Source: a virus
Direction: 5' to 3' (one strand)
IMG/VR virus record: IMGVR_UViG_3300047284_000338
Span: 1 to 54,763 of that record
Length of the DNA stretch: 54,763 nucleotides
Below are positions 41,881 through 48,304 of this stretch, in pieces. Both the position numbers and the translations under genes were made by a program. The notes under the pieces are model-generated. The model saw only the letters and a list, made by a program, of their open reading frames with translations. It was not told the origin of the DNA and made no database searches. Each line of letters starts with the position of its first letter. Within the stretch, counting starts at the first letter, position 1.

Positions 41881-42217
41881 CGAGTTGCTCCAGTGCGCGG
41901 CGGATGGTATCGGCGTCAGCACTTGATTCGTCGGTCAAATAGCCTCGATCAACGTGCTTTCTAAGGATTTCCAGCGCCTGCTCCTTCAAACTCGGCGGCT
42001 TGGGGCGGCGGGCGGCGCGGAGGTCGGAGGGACCAGCCATGAAATCGCGGTCCATAAGCTCACAGCACGCCTCCAGCTCCTGGTCGGCACCCCATTGGGC
42101 GGCGCGAGCGGCAAAAGCCGCAGTCCACGAAGACGCAGCTCCTCGGTTGAACGTGGTGTCTACTTCCCACTGCTGCACCAGCTCCGGCGGTGGGGTGATG
42201 GGGCTTGGGGTGGTCAT
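41873..42217 (-). CDS. protein of unknown function, cyanobacterial phage type
   Basis: This 114-aa product contains ITPPPELVQQWEVD, WGADQELEACCELMDRDF and ALEILRKHVDRGYLTDESSA. I associate the ITPPPELVQQW and WGADQELEACC motifs with small proteins of Synechococcus/Cyanobium genomes and phages. It is helical with a central Cys pair. Role unknown. Confidence 0.7.
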   Translation of the reverse strand: MTTPSPITPPPELVQQWEVDTTFNRGAASSWTAAFAARAAQWGADQELEACCELMDRDFMAGPSDLRAARRPKPPSLKEQALEILRKHVDRGYLTDESSADADTIRRALEQLDD

Positions 42218-42450
42218 AGTTTGTCGATGGGATTAAAGGTCAGCTCAAACCACTGCTGTTCGGCGTTGCACCAAAGCAGGCGAGCGGGTTGATCGTCGGG
42301 GTAGTACCAGATCAGCTGCTCGCCGAAGTCGTGTTCGGAGTAGTTGCCTGGTGGTTGCTTGCCGCGTTTCAAGTGGATCCTGTAGTTCTCGCCGTGGTGG
42401 GGCATCTTGAATCCCTTGGCGCCGTCAAAGCCGGCTTCGGTGGGGGTCAC
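42214..42450 (-). CDS. small protein of unknown function
   Basis: This 78-aa product starts with GTG 42450. It contains MPHHGENYRIHLKRGKQPPG, NYSEHDFGEQLIWYYPDDQP and LLWCNAEQQWFELTF. It is rich in aromatic and charged residues, with no membrane segment. No family recognised. Confidence 0.6.
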   Translation of the reverse strand: MTPTEAGFDGAKGFKMPHHGENYRIHLKRGKQPPGNYSEHDFGEQLIWYYPDDQPARLLWCNAEQQWFELTFNPIDKL

Positions 42451-42620
42451 AGCCGCACCTCCACATCGACCCAGTAGCGGCAGTTGCCGTCCATGGTCAT
42501 GTTCTGGTTGACGTACAACGACTCCACCAGCAGCCCAGTGTCGTCGGTGAACTCACGCAAGGTCTGATTGATGCGTTCGCGCAGAGCCATCTTGGCGGCC
42601 TTGGCTTCTTCAATGGTCAT
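42447..42620 (-). CDS. small protein of unknown function
   Basis: This 57-aa product contains EEAKAAKMALRERINQTLRE and YVNQNMTMDGNCRYWVDVEV: a helix followed by two strands. ATG 42620 overlaps the stop of the upstream membrane gene by 4 nt. Confidence 0.6.
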   Translation of the reverse strand: MTIEEAKAAKMALRERINQTLREFTDDTGLLVESLYVNQNMTMDGNCRYWVDVEVRL

Positions 42621-42742
42621 GGTTTCAGGTTGGAATGGAACACAGGGTGCTGCTGGCACTGGTCACGGCCGCCGGCGAACCCAGCGGCATAGATGAACGC
42701 CAGCACCACCAGCAGGGTAATGCGGCCGGTCCAGCGGATCAC
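42617..42742 (-). CDS. 41-aa single-TM peptide
   Basis: This GTG-started micro-ORF reads RWTGRITLLVVLAFIYAAGF then AGGRDQCQQHPVFHSNLKP. It has one membrane helix after a basic start and a short periplasmic or cytoplasmic tail. It exactly bridges its neighbours with 4-nt overlaps on both sides, which supports translation. Confidence 0.5.
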   Translation of the reverse strand: MIRWTGRITLLVVLAFIYAAGFAGGRDQCQQHPVFHSNLKP

Positions 42743-42975
42743 GCCGCCTCCACCGCAGCCCCTGGCCAGCGGTTCTTGGCGTACTTGATCGCTGTCCGCT
42801 TGTTGGACGCATGCAGCGTCACCTTCATCGGGAGTGCATTGCCTTGCATTACCCGCAGGGTGAACGGCTTCGTGTGCTCGCCGTCGCGAGGGCGGCTGAC
42901 GCCAGGGCCGAACGATCCCCGGGGGCCGTCCTCGCGCCAGGTCAACACGACCGAAAAGTCAGATTTTGATTTCAT
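42739..42975 (-). CDS. small basic protein of unknown function
   Basis: This 78-aa product contains DFSVVLTWREDGPRGSFGPG, EHTKPFTLRVMQGNALPMKV and TLHASNKRTAIKYAKNRWPG. It is strand-rich, then has a basic helix, possibly nucleic-acid binding. Start ATG 42975; a GTG 9 nt upstream is in frame. Confidence 0.6.
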   Translation of the reverse strand: MKSKSDFSVVLTWREDGPRGSFGPGVSRPRDGEHTKPFTLRVMQGNALPMKVTLHASNKRTAIKYAKNRWPGAAVEAA

Positions 42976-43255
42976 GATGATCACAGGTAGTTGCAATGAT
43001 TTCAGCGCTCTGCCGGACCATGCCAGCAAGCCCTTCTTCGCCCTCCATCGTGACGAAATCAGCTGCTGCCAGCATGCCGTGCTTGAACGCAGCGCGAAGT
43101 TCTTCGCGGATGACAGCCCTGTATTGAGGGCTGTTCAAAAAGTTGACGTAGAAGATGCGTGAGACGATGACGCCGACGGTGAACCCAGCGGTTCCGGCGA
43201 TGAACAAATCCAAGAGAAGCTCCTGCGTTTGAACCCGCTTATCAAAGCAAGCCAT
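42959..43255 (-). CDS. small membrane protein
   Basis: This 98-aa product has a membrane segment at about residues 13-35 (LLLDLFIAGTAGFTVGVIVS), then a helical soluble part (AVIREELRAAFKHGMLAAAD, LAGMVRQSAEIIATTCDHHE). Start ATG 43255. The 31 nt upstream contain a sequence also present at 46301-46315. Function unknown. Confidence 0.6.
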   Translation of the reverse strand: MACFDKRVQTQELLLDLFIAGTAGFTVGVIVSRIFYVNFLNSPQYRAVIREELRAAFKHGMLAAADFVTMEGEEGLAGMVRQSAEIIATTCDHHEIKI

Positions 43256-43286
43256 CCGGCACGTGGATGGCTGCTGTAACAATTCT

Positions 43287-43772
43287 TCACGTCACGTAGA
43301 GCTGCTCGTACCGGTTTTCCTCGAGCCACGCCTTGAACTCCTCCTCGGCGCCCTCGTGGGCCTCGTTCTCGATCTCTTCGTAGACCCCGGGCCCAAGCTC
43401 CTCCACCAGAGCAGCCCGGATCCGGGCCTGCTTCAGCCGCAGGAATTTCTCTCGCTGCGCATCGGCCAAACTGCGCCGGCGCTGCATCTCCATCCCGTCG
43501 ACGCCCTCGAGCTTGAACAGGCGGCGCTTGGTTTCAGACGCGAACCCGATCGAGATCCGTCGCTTCTTCCTGGTGCGGTGCAGCCAGTCGCGGTCGCACG
43601 GAATCCCGCAGTCGGTCTCCATGCGCAGAGCCTCTTTGATCGCGTCGTCCATCCCCTGGATGGCCATGCTCAGCTCGGTGTGCAACCGGCGGCAGGTCTC
43701 AAGGTCAAGGTCGTGGATCTGGCTGATCTCAACGACGCGGGCAAGCTCTCGGCTTTGATAGGTCAGTGTCAT
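43287..43772 (-). CDS. protein of unknown function, helical
   Basis: This 161-aa product is highly charged and helical: VVEISQIHDLDLETCRRLHT, MAIQGMDDAIKEALRMETDC, ARIRAALVEELGPGVYEEIE, then an acidic HEGAEEEFKAWLEENRYEQL. A basic patch TRKKRRISIGFASETKRR lies in the middle. It follows ssb in the operon and might assist recombination. No family recognised. Confidence 0.65.
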   Translation of the reverse strand: MTLTYQSRELARVVEISQIHDLDLETCRRLHTELSMAIQGMDDAIKEALRMETDCGIPCDRDWLHRTRKKRRISIGFASETKRRLFKLEGVDGMEMQRRRSLADAQREKFLRLKQARIRAALVEELGPGVYEEIENEAHEGAEEEFKAWLEENRYEQLYVT

Positions 43773-43790
43773 GGCAAGGGCAAAGTGATA

Positions 43791-43812
43791 GGCCCAGGGG
43801 CGTCCCCGGGCC
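43791..43812 (-). promoter_or_regulatory. strong hairpin between ssb and the next gene
   Basis: GGCCCAGGGG (43791-43800) pairs with CCCCGGGCC (43804-43812) around CGT, giving about 9 bp with one G-U pair on the minus-strand RNA. No T-run follows, so it is more likely an mRNA-processing or attenuation structure than a terminator. Confidence 0.45.
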
Positions 43813-43826
43813 AGGTTGTATGCGGC

Positions 43827-44282
43827 TCAGAACGGCACGTCGTCGTCGTTGTAGTCGACCACCTGGCCGCCAAACGCATTGGCGACCTGCTGAGCGGCGA
43901 CGGGCACTGCCTGCTGGACCGGAGCCGGTGCCGGGGCAGTAGCCATGGGGGCCGCTCCGCCATCGGTGCGCTGCTGCCAGCTCTCCACCGACGCATTGCG
44001 GATCACCACGGCCTTCTTCAGCTCGCCGGTGTTCTTATCGGTCCAGCTCTCCTCCGCCACCTGGCCGGTGACGCAGACGCTGTTGCCCTTCTTGAGGTAG
44101 TTGGCCACGTACTCGGCCTGCTTGCCCCAGACCTCCACCTTCACCCAGAAGGCCGGTTGGTCCTGTCCTTGTTTCTTCGGCTGGCGCACAGCCAGGGAGA
44201 ACTTGGAGACCATCTGGCCAGACTGGGTGGTCTGGAAGTCAGGATCGCGGCCGATGTTGCCGGTGAGTGTTCCGTTGAACAT
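43827..44282 (-). CDS. ssb: single-stranded DNA-binding protein
   Basis: This 151-aa OB-fold protein coats ssDNA in replication and recombination. It has FNGTLTGNIGRDPDF, FSLAVRQPKKQG, FWVKVEVWGKQAEYVANYLK, SVCVTGQV, then an Ala/Pro/Gln linker and the acidic tip NDDDVPF that recruits partner proteins. It sits in an Exo/RecT/SSB recombination module. Confidence 0.95.
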   Translation of the reverse strand: MFNGTLTGNIGRDPDFQTTQSGQMVSKFSLAVRQPKKQGQDQPAFWVKVEVWGKQAEYVANYLKKGNSVCVTGQVAEESWTDKNTGELKKAVVIRNASVESWQQRTDGGAAPMATAPAPAPVQQAVPVAAQQVANAFGGQVVDYNDDDVPF

Positions 44283-44284
44283 GA

Positions 44285-44536
44285 TCAGGCTTCGCGGGCG
44301 GAACAGATGACAAAGCAGCCGTCACCATCCCGGCGCTTGCGCACCGAGAACCTGCGAGTGGCGTCGCGGCGGCTGAGGTTTCCAACCACCTGGGTGATAG
44401 TCCCAGGCTTGAACTCCTCAAACGACACTTGCACGGCCTCGCCGGGCTCGAGATCGAGGATCTCGTTGCGCAGCGGTGCGGTCTTGGATTGGCGGCCGGC
44501 TTGTGCCAGGGCCTCTTCAGCGGTGATGCGGTTCAT
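44285..44536 (-). CDS. small protein with SH3-like beta core, unknown
   Basis: This 83-aa product contains ITAEEALAQAGRQSKTAPLR, NEILDLEPGEAVQVSFEEFK and GTITQVVGNLSRRDATRRFS, ending CFVICSAREA. The middle and end look like a small beta domain with a basic loop. It may bind DNA and lies between ssb and an HTH gene. Confidence 0.65.
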   Translation of the reverse strand: MNRITAEEALAQAGRQSKTAPLRNEILDLEPGEAVQVSFEEFKPGTITQVVGNLSRRDATRRFSVRKRRDGDGCFVICSAREA

Positions 44537-44751
44537 TTCTCCGGTCTTGGGGTATCAGGGAAGCCGCGCATGTTGCGCTGCTCGAACTGGACGATTTCGT
44601 TGATGGGATAGAGCACTCGACCGCCGGCTTTGAACCAGCGCGGACCGCGTTGTTGTGAACGCCAGTTGTCCAGCGTGCTGAGGCTGACGACATTGCGCCA
44701 GCGCTCCGCCAACTCACGCGGGGTCAGGTAAGTCTCACCAGACGGCATCAT
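44533..44751 (-). CDS. small winged-helix/MerR-type HTH protein (excisionase or regulator candidate)
   Basis: This 72-aa product contains TYLTPRELAERWRNVVSLST, LDNWRSQQRGPRWFKAGGRV and LYPINEIVQFEQ, the 'helix_turn_helix_17' plan typical of excisionases and small phage activators. Its ends overlap recT by 17 nt. It could be the Xis partner of the integrase, although it lies 8 kb from attP. Confidence 0.8.
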   Translation of the reverse strand: MMPSGETYLTPRELAERWRNVVSLSTLDNWRSQQRGPRWFKAGGRVLYPINEIVQFEQRNMRGFPDTPRPEK

Positions 44752-45418
44752 CCGACTGTTCCTCCGAGATTTTCTGGTTCAGTTCACTCACAATCGACGC
44801 CGGCTGCTCGATCACCTGAACTGGCTCGATGTCGATCACCTCTTCTTGTGTTTTCATGCCAACCAGAAACTCGGGGACATAGAGACGCCCCCAGAAAGCA
44901 GCACTACGGTACCTGATCATCAGATCCGGCATCGTCGCCCATTTCGACCCCGTCTTGGACGCCCATCCCTCACGCTTGGCCATGGCCATGGTGACGACGG
45001 GACCCTTGAGGACCTTCTCCGTGGCAAGTTCAGTCGCGTACGCATAACAAGCAAGCGACTCATTCTCGCCAGTTATGTCATAGTCAAGCGGGGAAAATCG
45101 TCCGCAACCGTTGATCATCGCAATAATAAACTGCGACGACCAACTCGGGCGACCGTGGATGATGTGCAGGTTCTGCATAACCTGCAAGGGCGAAAGACTC
45201 ATCCGCCCAGCGATCTCCATCGCCACCAGCACGTTCGCGAGTCCGTTCTGACCTTGGTATTCCTTTGGTACGAGAGCGGACGATGCAAGAGCCTTGGCAA
45301 TCCTTTGTGCGTTTTCGAACTGCTGAATTCCGGTAAACACACCGGTCGTCGCGATGCTGCTGGAGCCCTGATTCTGGGCGCCAGTTGTTATAACAAGTTC
45401 GTTGGATTGGCTGGTCAT
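44735..45418 (-). CDS. recT: RecT-family single-strand annealing protein
   Basis: This 227-aa recombinase anneals complementary single strands. Motifs are FENAQRIAKALASSALVPKE, NVLVAMEIAGRMSLSPLQVM, NLHIIHGRPSWSSQFIIAMI and the basic KREGWASKTGSKWATMPDLM, then YRSAAFWGRLYVPEFLVGM. The N-terminus is Ser/Gln-rich and the C-terminus acidic. It overlaps the exonuclease gene by 1 nt, as the exonuclease/recT pair usually does. Confidence 0.9.
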   Translation of the reverse strand: MTSQSNELVITTGAQNQGSSSIATTGVFTGIQQFENAQRIAKALASSALVPKEYQGQNGLANVLVAMEIAGRMSLSPLQVMQNLHIIHGRPSWSSQFIIAMINGCGRFSPLDYDITGENESLACYAYATELATEKVLKGPVVTMAMAKREGWASKTGSKWATMPDLMIRYRSAAFWGRLYVPEFLVGMKTQEEVIDIEPVQVIEQPASIVSELNQKISEEQSDDAVW

Positions 45419-46239
45419 TAGAAACCTTCAATTTCATGGATTGGTGCGTCGGATTCATTGTTGAACCACGACGGCATAGTCAGAGCTTGGATCTCGTCGC
45501 CGTAGGCCGGCCACAGATTCTCAGCCCTGCATGTGGCGATTCGCCGCAGATCAGCTATGGCCTCGTCAAGACCGCGAGCCATGACATTTTCGGGCGTGGC
45601 GTATACCGCGCACGCATACGGAGCCTTCTTCTCGACGGCGATGAACACAAACTGCTCTGCGCTCAACCCCCTTCGATAAAATGCGGCCTGCACGTGGTAG
45701 CGATACTTGATCACCGAGCGGGCGAACCCTCGAGGACTCGCATCCTCGGTGGTCTTAACATCCGCGATCAGCCGGCGGTCGGCGCTGTGCCAGTCAGGCC
45801 GGCACTTGCAGTTCTCGCCGGTTTCCTCGTCAGTCCAGAAGTAGGACTGCTCGGCCATGCCCTGGGTGCGCAGGATCGCCCTGGCAGCCGGGTGTCGATG
45901 CACCGCGGCGGCCATCGCCTCGATCTGCGCAGCGTCCTCGGCCTTGAGGACCACCCTGCCCTCTGACTCTGCCTCGAAGTCTGCCCAGCGCAGCTTCCCT
46001 TCCTTGGTCCGGCGGTCGATGCCCTCCGGCGCGACGATGTATTCGTCGTCGAACAGGTGCGGCTCGAGCACCCGCGCATGCAGTGCTGAACCGATCACCA
46101 TGGCCGGTGTCGGCGGCTCGATCACCCGGTCGGGATTCAGGTAGCGGTTCCAGAAGTGCAGCGGTGAACGCCGGACCTGATCCAGACCGCTTTTCGATAC
46201 GGCAGGATGTGCGTGGTACTCGGCATTGGATAGCGTCAT
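45418..46239 (-). CDS. RecE/lambda-Exo-like PD-(D/E)XK exonuclease
   Basis: This 273-aa exonuclease would degrade the 5' strand to give RecT its ssDNA. Motifs are NAEYHAHPAVSKSGLDQVRR, AMVIGSALHARVLEP, CKCRPDWHSADRRLIADVKT (D...DVK of the PD-(D/E)XK site), and RYHVQAAFYRRGL. The N-terminus is typical of RecE C-terminal-type proteins. ATG 46239 (MTLSNAEYH) is preferred; a TTG at 46308 would lie in the divergent promoter region. Confidence 0.88.
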   Translation of the reverse strand: MTLSNAEYHAHPAVSKSGLDQVRRSPLHFWNRYLNPDRVIEPPTPAMVIGSALHARVLEPHLFDDEYIVAPEGIDRRTKEGKLRWADFEAESEGRVVLKAEDAAQIEAMAAAVHRHPAARAILRTQGMAEQSYFWTDEETGENCKCRPDWHSADRRLIADVKTTEDASPRGFARSVIKYRYHVQAAFYRRGLSAEQFVFIAVEKKAPYACAVYATPENVMARGLDEAIADLRRIATCRAENLWPAYGDEIQALTMPSWFNNESDAPIHEIEGF

Positions 46240-46397
46240 AGGCTGAACAGGCGCCTGTGGACGAAAGCTTACCGCTAGTTCACGCACGTTCAGCCCCCTT
46301 TGTGACAATTCTTCAAGTTTCGCGGTTTTTACCGCTTAAGTGCTTATGCTTGCTTGGTTTTTCGTTTTATCCATTGCTGGCCACAGCGGTCAAGACC
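46240..46397. promoter_or_regulatory. divergent promoter/operator region between early operons
   Basis: This 158-nt gap separates the minus-strand exonuclease operon from the plus-strand helicase operon, so it must hold early promoters in both directions. It contains the hairpin or operator-like GCGGT-TTTT-ACCGC (46322-46335), a TTATGCT candidate -10 near 46344, and TGTGACAATTCTTCA (46301-46315), repeated with one change at 43275-43289. No gene-length coding is seen. Confidence 0.5.
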
Positions 46398-47762
46398 ATG
46401 CTTAGACCCCGTCAACAGAAAGCCATTGCCGATGTCAGAGCCGCCTACCGGGCCGGCTACCGTGCGCCGCTCCTGTGCGCAGCCACTGGTTTCGGCAAGA
46501 CTCACACAGCAGCTGAGATCATCAAATCAGCTGTCGAACGCGGCAATGACGTTTGGTTTCTTGCGCATTTGCGCGAGATTCTGGATGACACCGCCCGTCG
46601 TCTTGATGCAGCCGGCATCCCGCACGGCTTCATCATGGCCGGCATGCCGCGCAACCCGTTTCAGCCCGTGCAAATTGTGTCGGTGCAGACCGCCGTCCGT
46701 CGGCCAGTGGTCCGCAAACCCGGTCTGATCATCGTCGACGAGTGCCACCTGGCCGTCGCCGACACCTACAAGAAGGTATTGGCCGCCGCCGGCAATCCGC
46801 CAATACTGGGCCTCACCGGCACGCCCTGCCGTCTCGATGGCCGTGGCCTGGGTGAGCTGTTCGACACGATCATCCCCACCTGCTCCACCGGCGAGCTGAT
46901 CGACGAGGGCCTGCTCGCCCCGATCCGCTACTACGCCCCCACCAAGCCAGACTTGACCGGCATCCGCTCACAGGCGGGTGACTACGCCCTCGATCAGCTG
47001 GCCGAGGCCGTCGACAAGCCCTCCATCATCGGTGACGCCGTTGCTCACTACCGCAAATACGCCCACGGTCGCCGTGCAGTCGCCTTCTGCGTCAACATCC
47101 GGCACGCCGAACACACCGCTGCTGCCTTTACCCAGGCCGGCTACCGCGCTGTCGCCATCTCCGGGAAGTCGACCCGCGAAGAGCGCCAGGCCGCGCTGAC
47201 GGGCCTGCGCAACGGCACCCTCGACGTCGTCGCCAACTGCGCCCTCTGGGTCGCCGGCGTCGACTGCCCTGAGATCGGCTGCGTCATCCTCCTGCGACCC
47301 ACCAAGTCGCTGACCATGTACCTGCAGTCGGTCGGTCGTGGTTTGCGAACAGCACCTGGCAAGCGCGATCTGGTCGTCCTAGACCACGCAAGCTGCGTGT
47401 TTACCCATGGCCTGCCCCAGGATCCCAGAGAATGGACGCTCGACGCCAAGCCCAAGCGAGCTGGCAAACTGCCTCCTGTTCGTGAATGTCCGTCCTGTTT
47501 TGCCTGTCATCCTCCAGCTCCTGTTTGCCCCGCTTGTGGCCATGAATACCAACGCGACCCGGTGGCATCTGGACCTGAAGAACGCGACGGCGAGCTGGTG
47601 GAGGTGGATCCTGCAGCTTTACGCCGTCAGCGGAATCGGGAGCAGGCTTCAGCGCAATCGCTTGAGCAGCTGATCGAGATCGGCCGCCGCCGAGGCATGA
47701 AGTACCCCGAGGGCTGGGCCCGGCACATCCTCGCTGCGCGACAGCGCAAGCGAGCAGCATGA
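46398..47762 (+). CDS. SF2 DEAD/DEAH-type helicase with C-terminal zinc ribbon
   Basis: This 454-aa helicase probably opens the phage origin or fuels recombination. Motif I is ATGFGKTH at residues 29-36, motif II DECH at 114-117, motif III LTGTP, and motif VI SVGRGLRTAPGKRD. A four-Cys cluster follows (ECPSCFACHPPAPVCPACGH), then a charged helical end. ATG 46398 starts just before LRPRQQKAIADVRAAYRAG, the Q-motif-like region. Upstream in-frame sequence is not helicase-like. It leads the replication operon. Confidence 0.92.
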   Translation: MLRPRQQKAIADVRAAYRAGYRAPLLCAATGFGKTHTAAEIIKSAVERGNDVWFLAHLREILDDTARRLDAAGIPHGFIMAGMPRNPFQPVQIVSVQTAVRRPVVRKPGLIIVDECHLAVADTYKKVLAAAGNPPILGLTGTPCRLDGRGLGELFDTIIPTCSTGELIDEGLLAPIRYYAPTKPDLTGIRSQAGDYALDQLAEAVDKPSIIGDAVAHYRKYAHGRRAVAFCVNIRHAEHTAAAFTQAGYRAVAISGKSTREERQAALTGLRNGTLDVVANCALWVAGVDCPEIGCVILLRPTKSLTMYLQSVGRGLRTAPGKRDLVVLDHASCVFTHGLPQDPREWTLDAKPKRAGKLPPVRECPSCFACHPPAPVCPACGHEYQRDPVASGPEERDGELVEVDPAALRRQRNREQASAQSLEQLIEIGRRRGMKYPEGWARHILAARQRKRAA

Positions 47763-47787
47763 TGGAACCCGAGCCCTGCCCAGACTT

Positions 47788-48159
47788 GTGGCGAACCAGG
47801 AAACCGAAATCCAGCAGCGGATCCGCCTCGCAGTTGGCGCTCTTCCCGGCGTTCGGTTCTGGCGCAACAACTCAGGCAAGCTCCCAGATCCCCGCACCGG
47901 GCGCTGGGTCCAGTTCGGCGTCGCCTCGCCCGGCGGATCCGACCTCATCGGCTACCGCACGGTCACCATCACCCCCGACATGGTCGGCCGCAAAGTCGCA
48001 GTCATTTGCGCCCTCGAGATCAAGACCGCTACCGGCCGGGCCACACCCGAGCAGCGGTGCTTCCTCGACCACATCCGCGCCGCCGGTGGCATCTCCGCCA
48101 TCGTCCGATCACCAGCCGAAGCGTTGCGAATTGCAACAGAAGCCTTCCGAGGTGTCTGA
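47788..48159 (+). CDS. VRR-NUC nuclease
   Basis: This 123-aa protein starts with GTG 47788. It shows the VRR-NUC form of the PD-(D/E)XK fold: RIRLAVGALPGVRFWRNNSG, WVQFGVASPGGSDLIGYR (catalytic D), ALEIKTATGRATPEQRCFLD (E-x-K) and IRAAGGISAIVRSPAEAL. Such phage nucleases resemble Holliday-junction or structure-specific enzymes. It lies between helicase and primase, so a replication-repair role is likely. Confidence 0.9.
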   Translation: MANQETEIQQRIRLAVGALPGVRFWRNNSGKLPDPRTGRWVQFGVASPGGSDLIGYRTVTITPDMVGRKVAVICALEIKTATGRATPEQRCFLDHIRAAGGISAIVRSPAEALRIATEAFRGV

Positions 48160-48304
48160 CGACCTGCGACGCTTCTTTCGCAAGCTCGCCGATCTGTTCC
48201 CAGAACCGACCGAAGACGAGATGAAATGTGTGGGTCCGCGTGGGGGAGCGCAGACCCAGCCCCTTTCCCTGCAGAGACATGCAAATCGTACCGCCCAACT
48301 TTGA
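48152..48304 (+). CDS. possible small protein between nuclease and primase
   Basis: This 50-aa GTG-started frame contains SDDLRRFFRKLADLFPEPTE, then DEMKCVGPRGG. The first half looks like a real helical protein. The second half is Gln/Arg-rich and overlaps the primase start by 26 nt. Overlap with both neighbours fits this phage's style, but evidence is weak. Confidence 0.4.
   Translation: MSDDLRRFFRKLADLFPEPTEDEMKCVGPRGGAQTQPLSLQRHANRTAQL

Noticed and set aside
43263-44603. 446-codon plus-strand open frame over ssb
   Set aside because: It covers ssb and neighbours antisense. The minus-strand products have clear motifs, while this one is Leu/His/Gly-rich with none.
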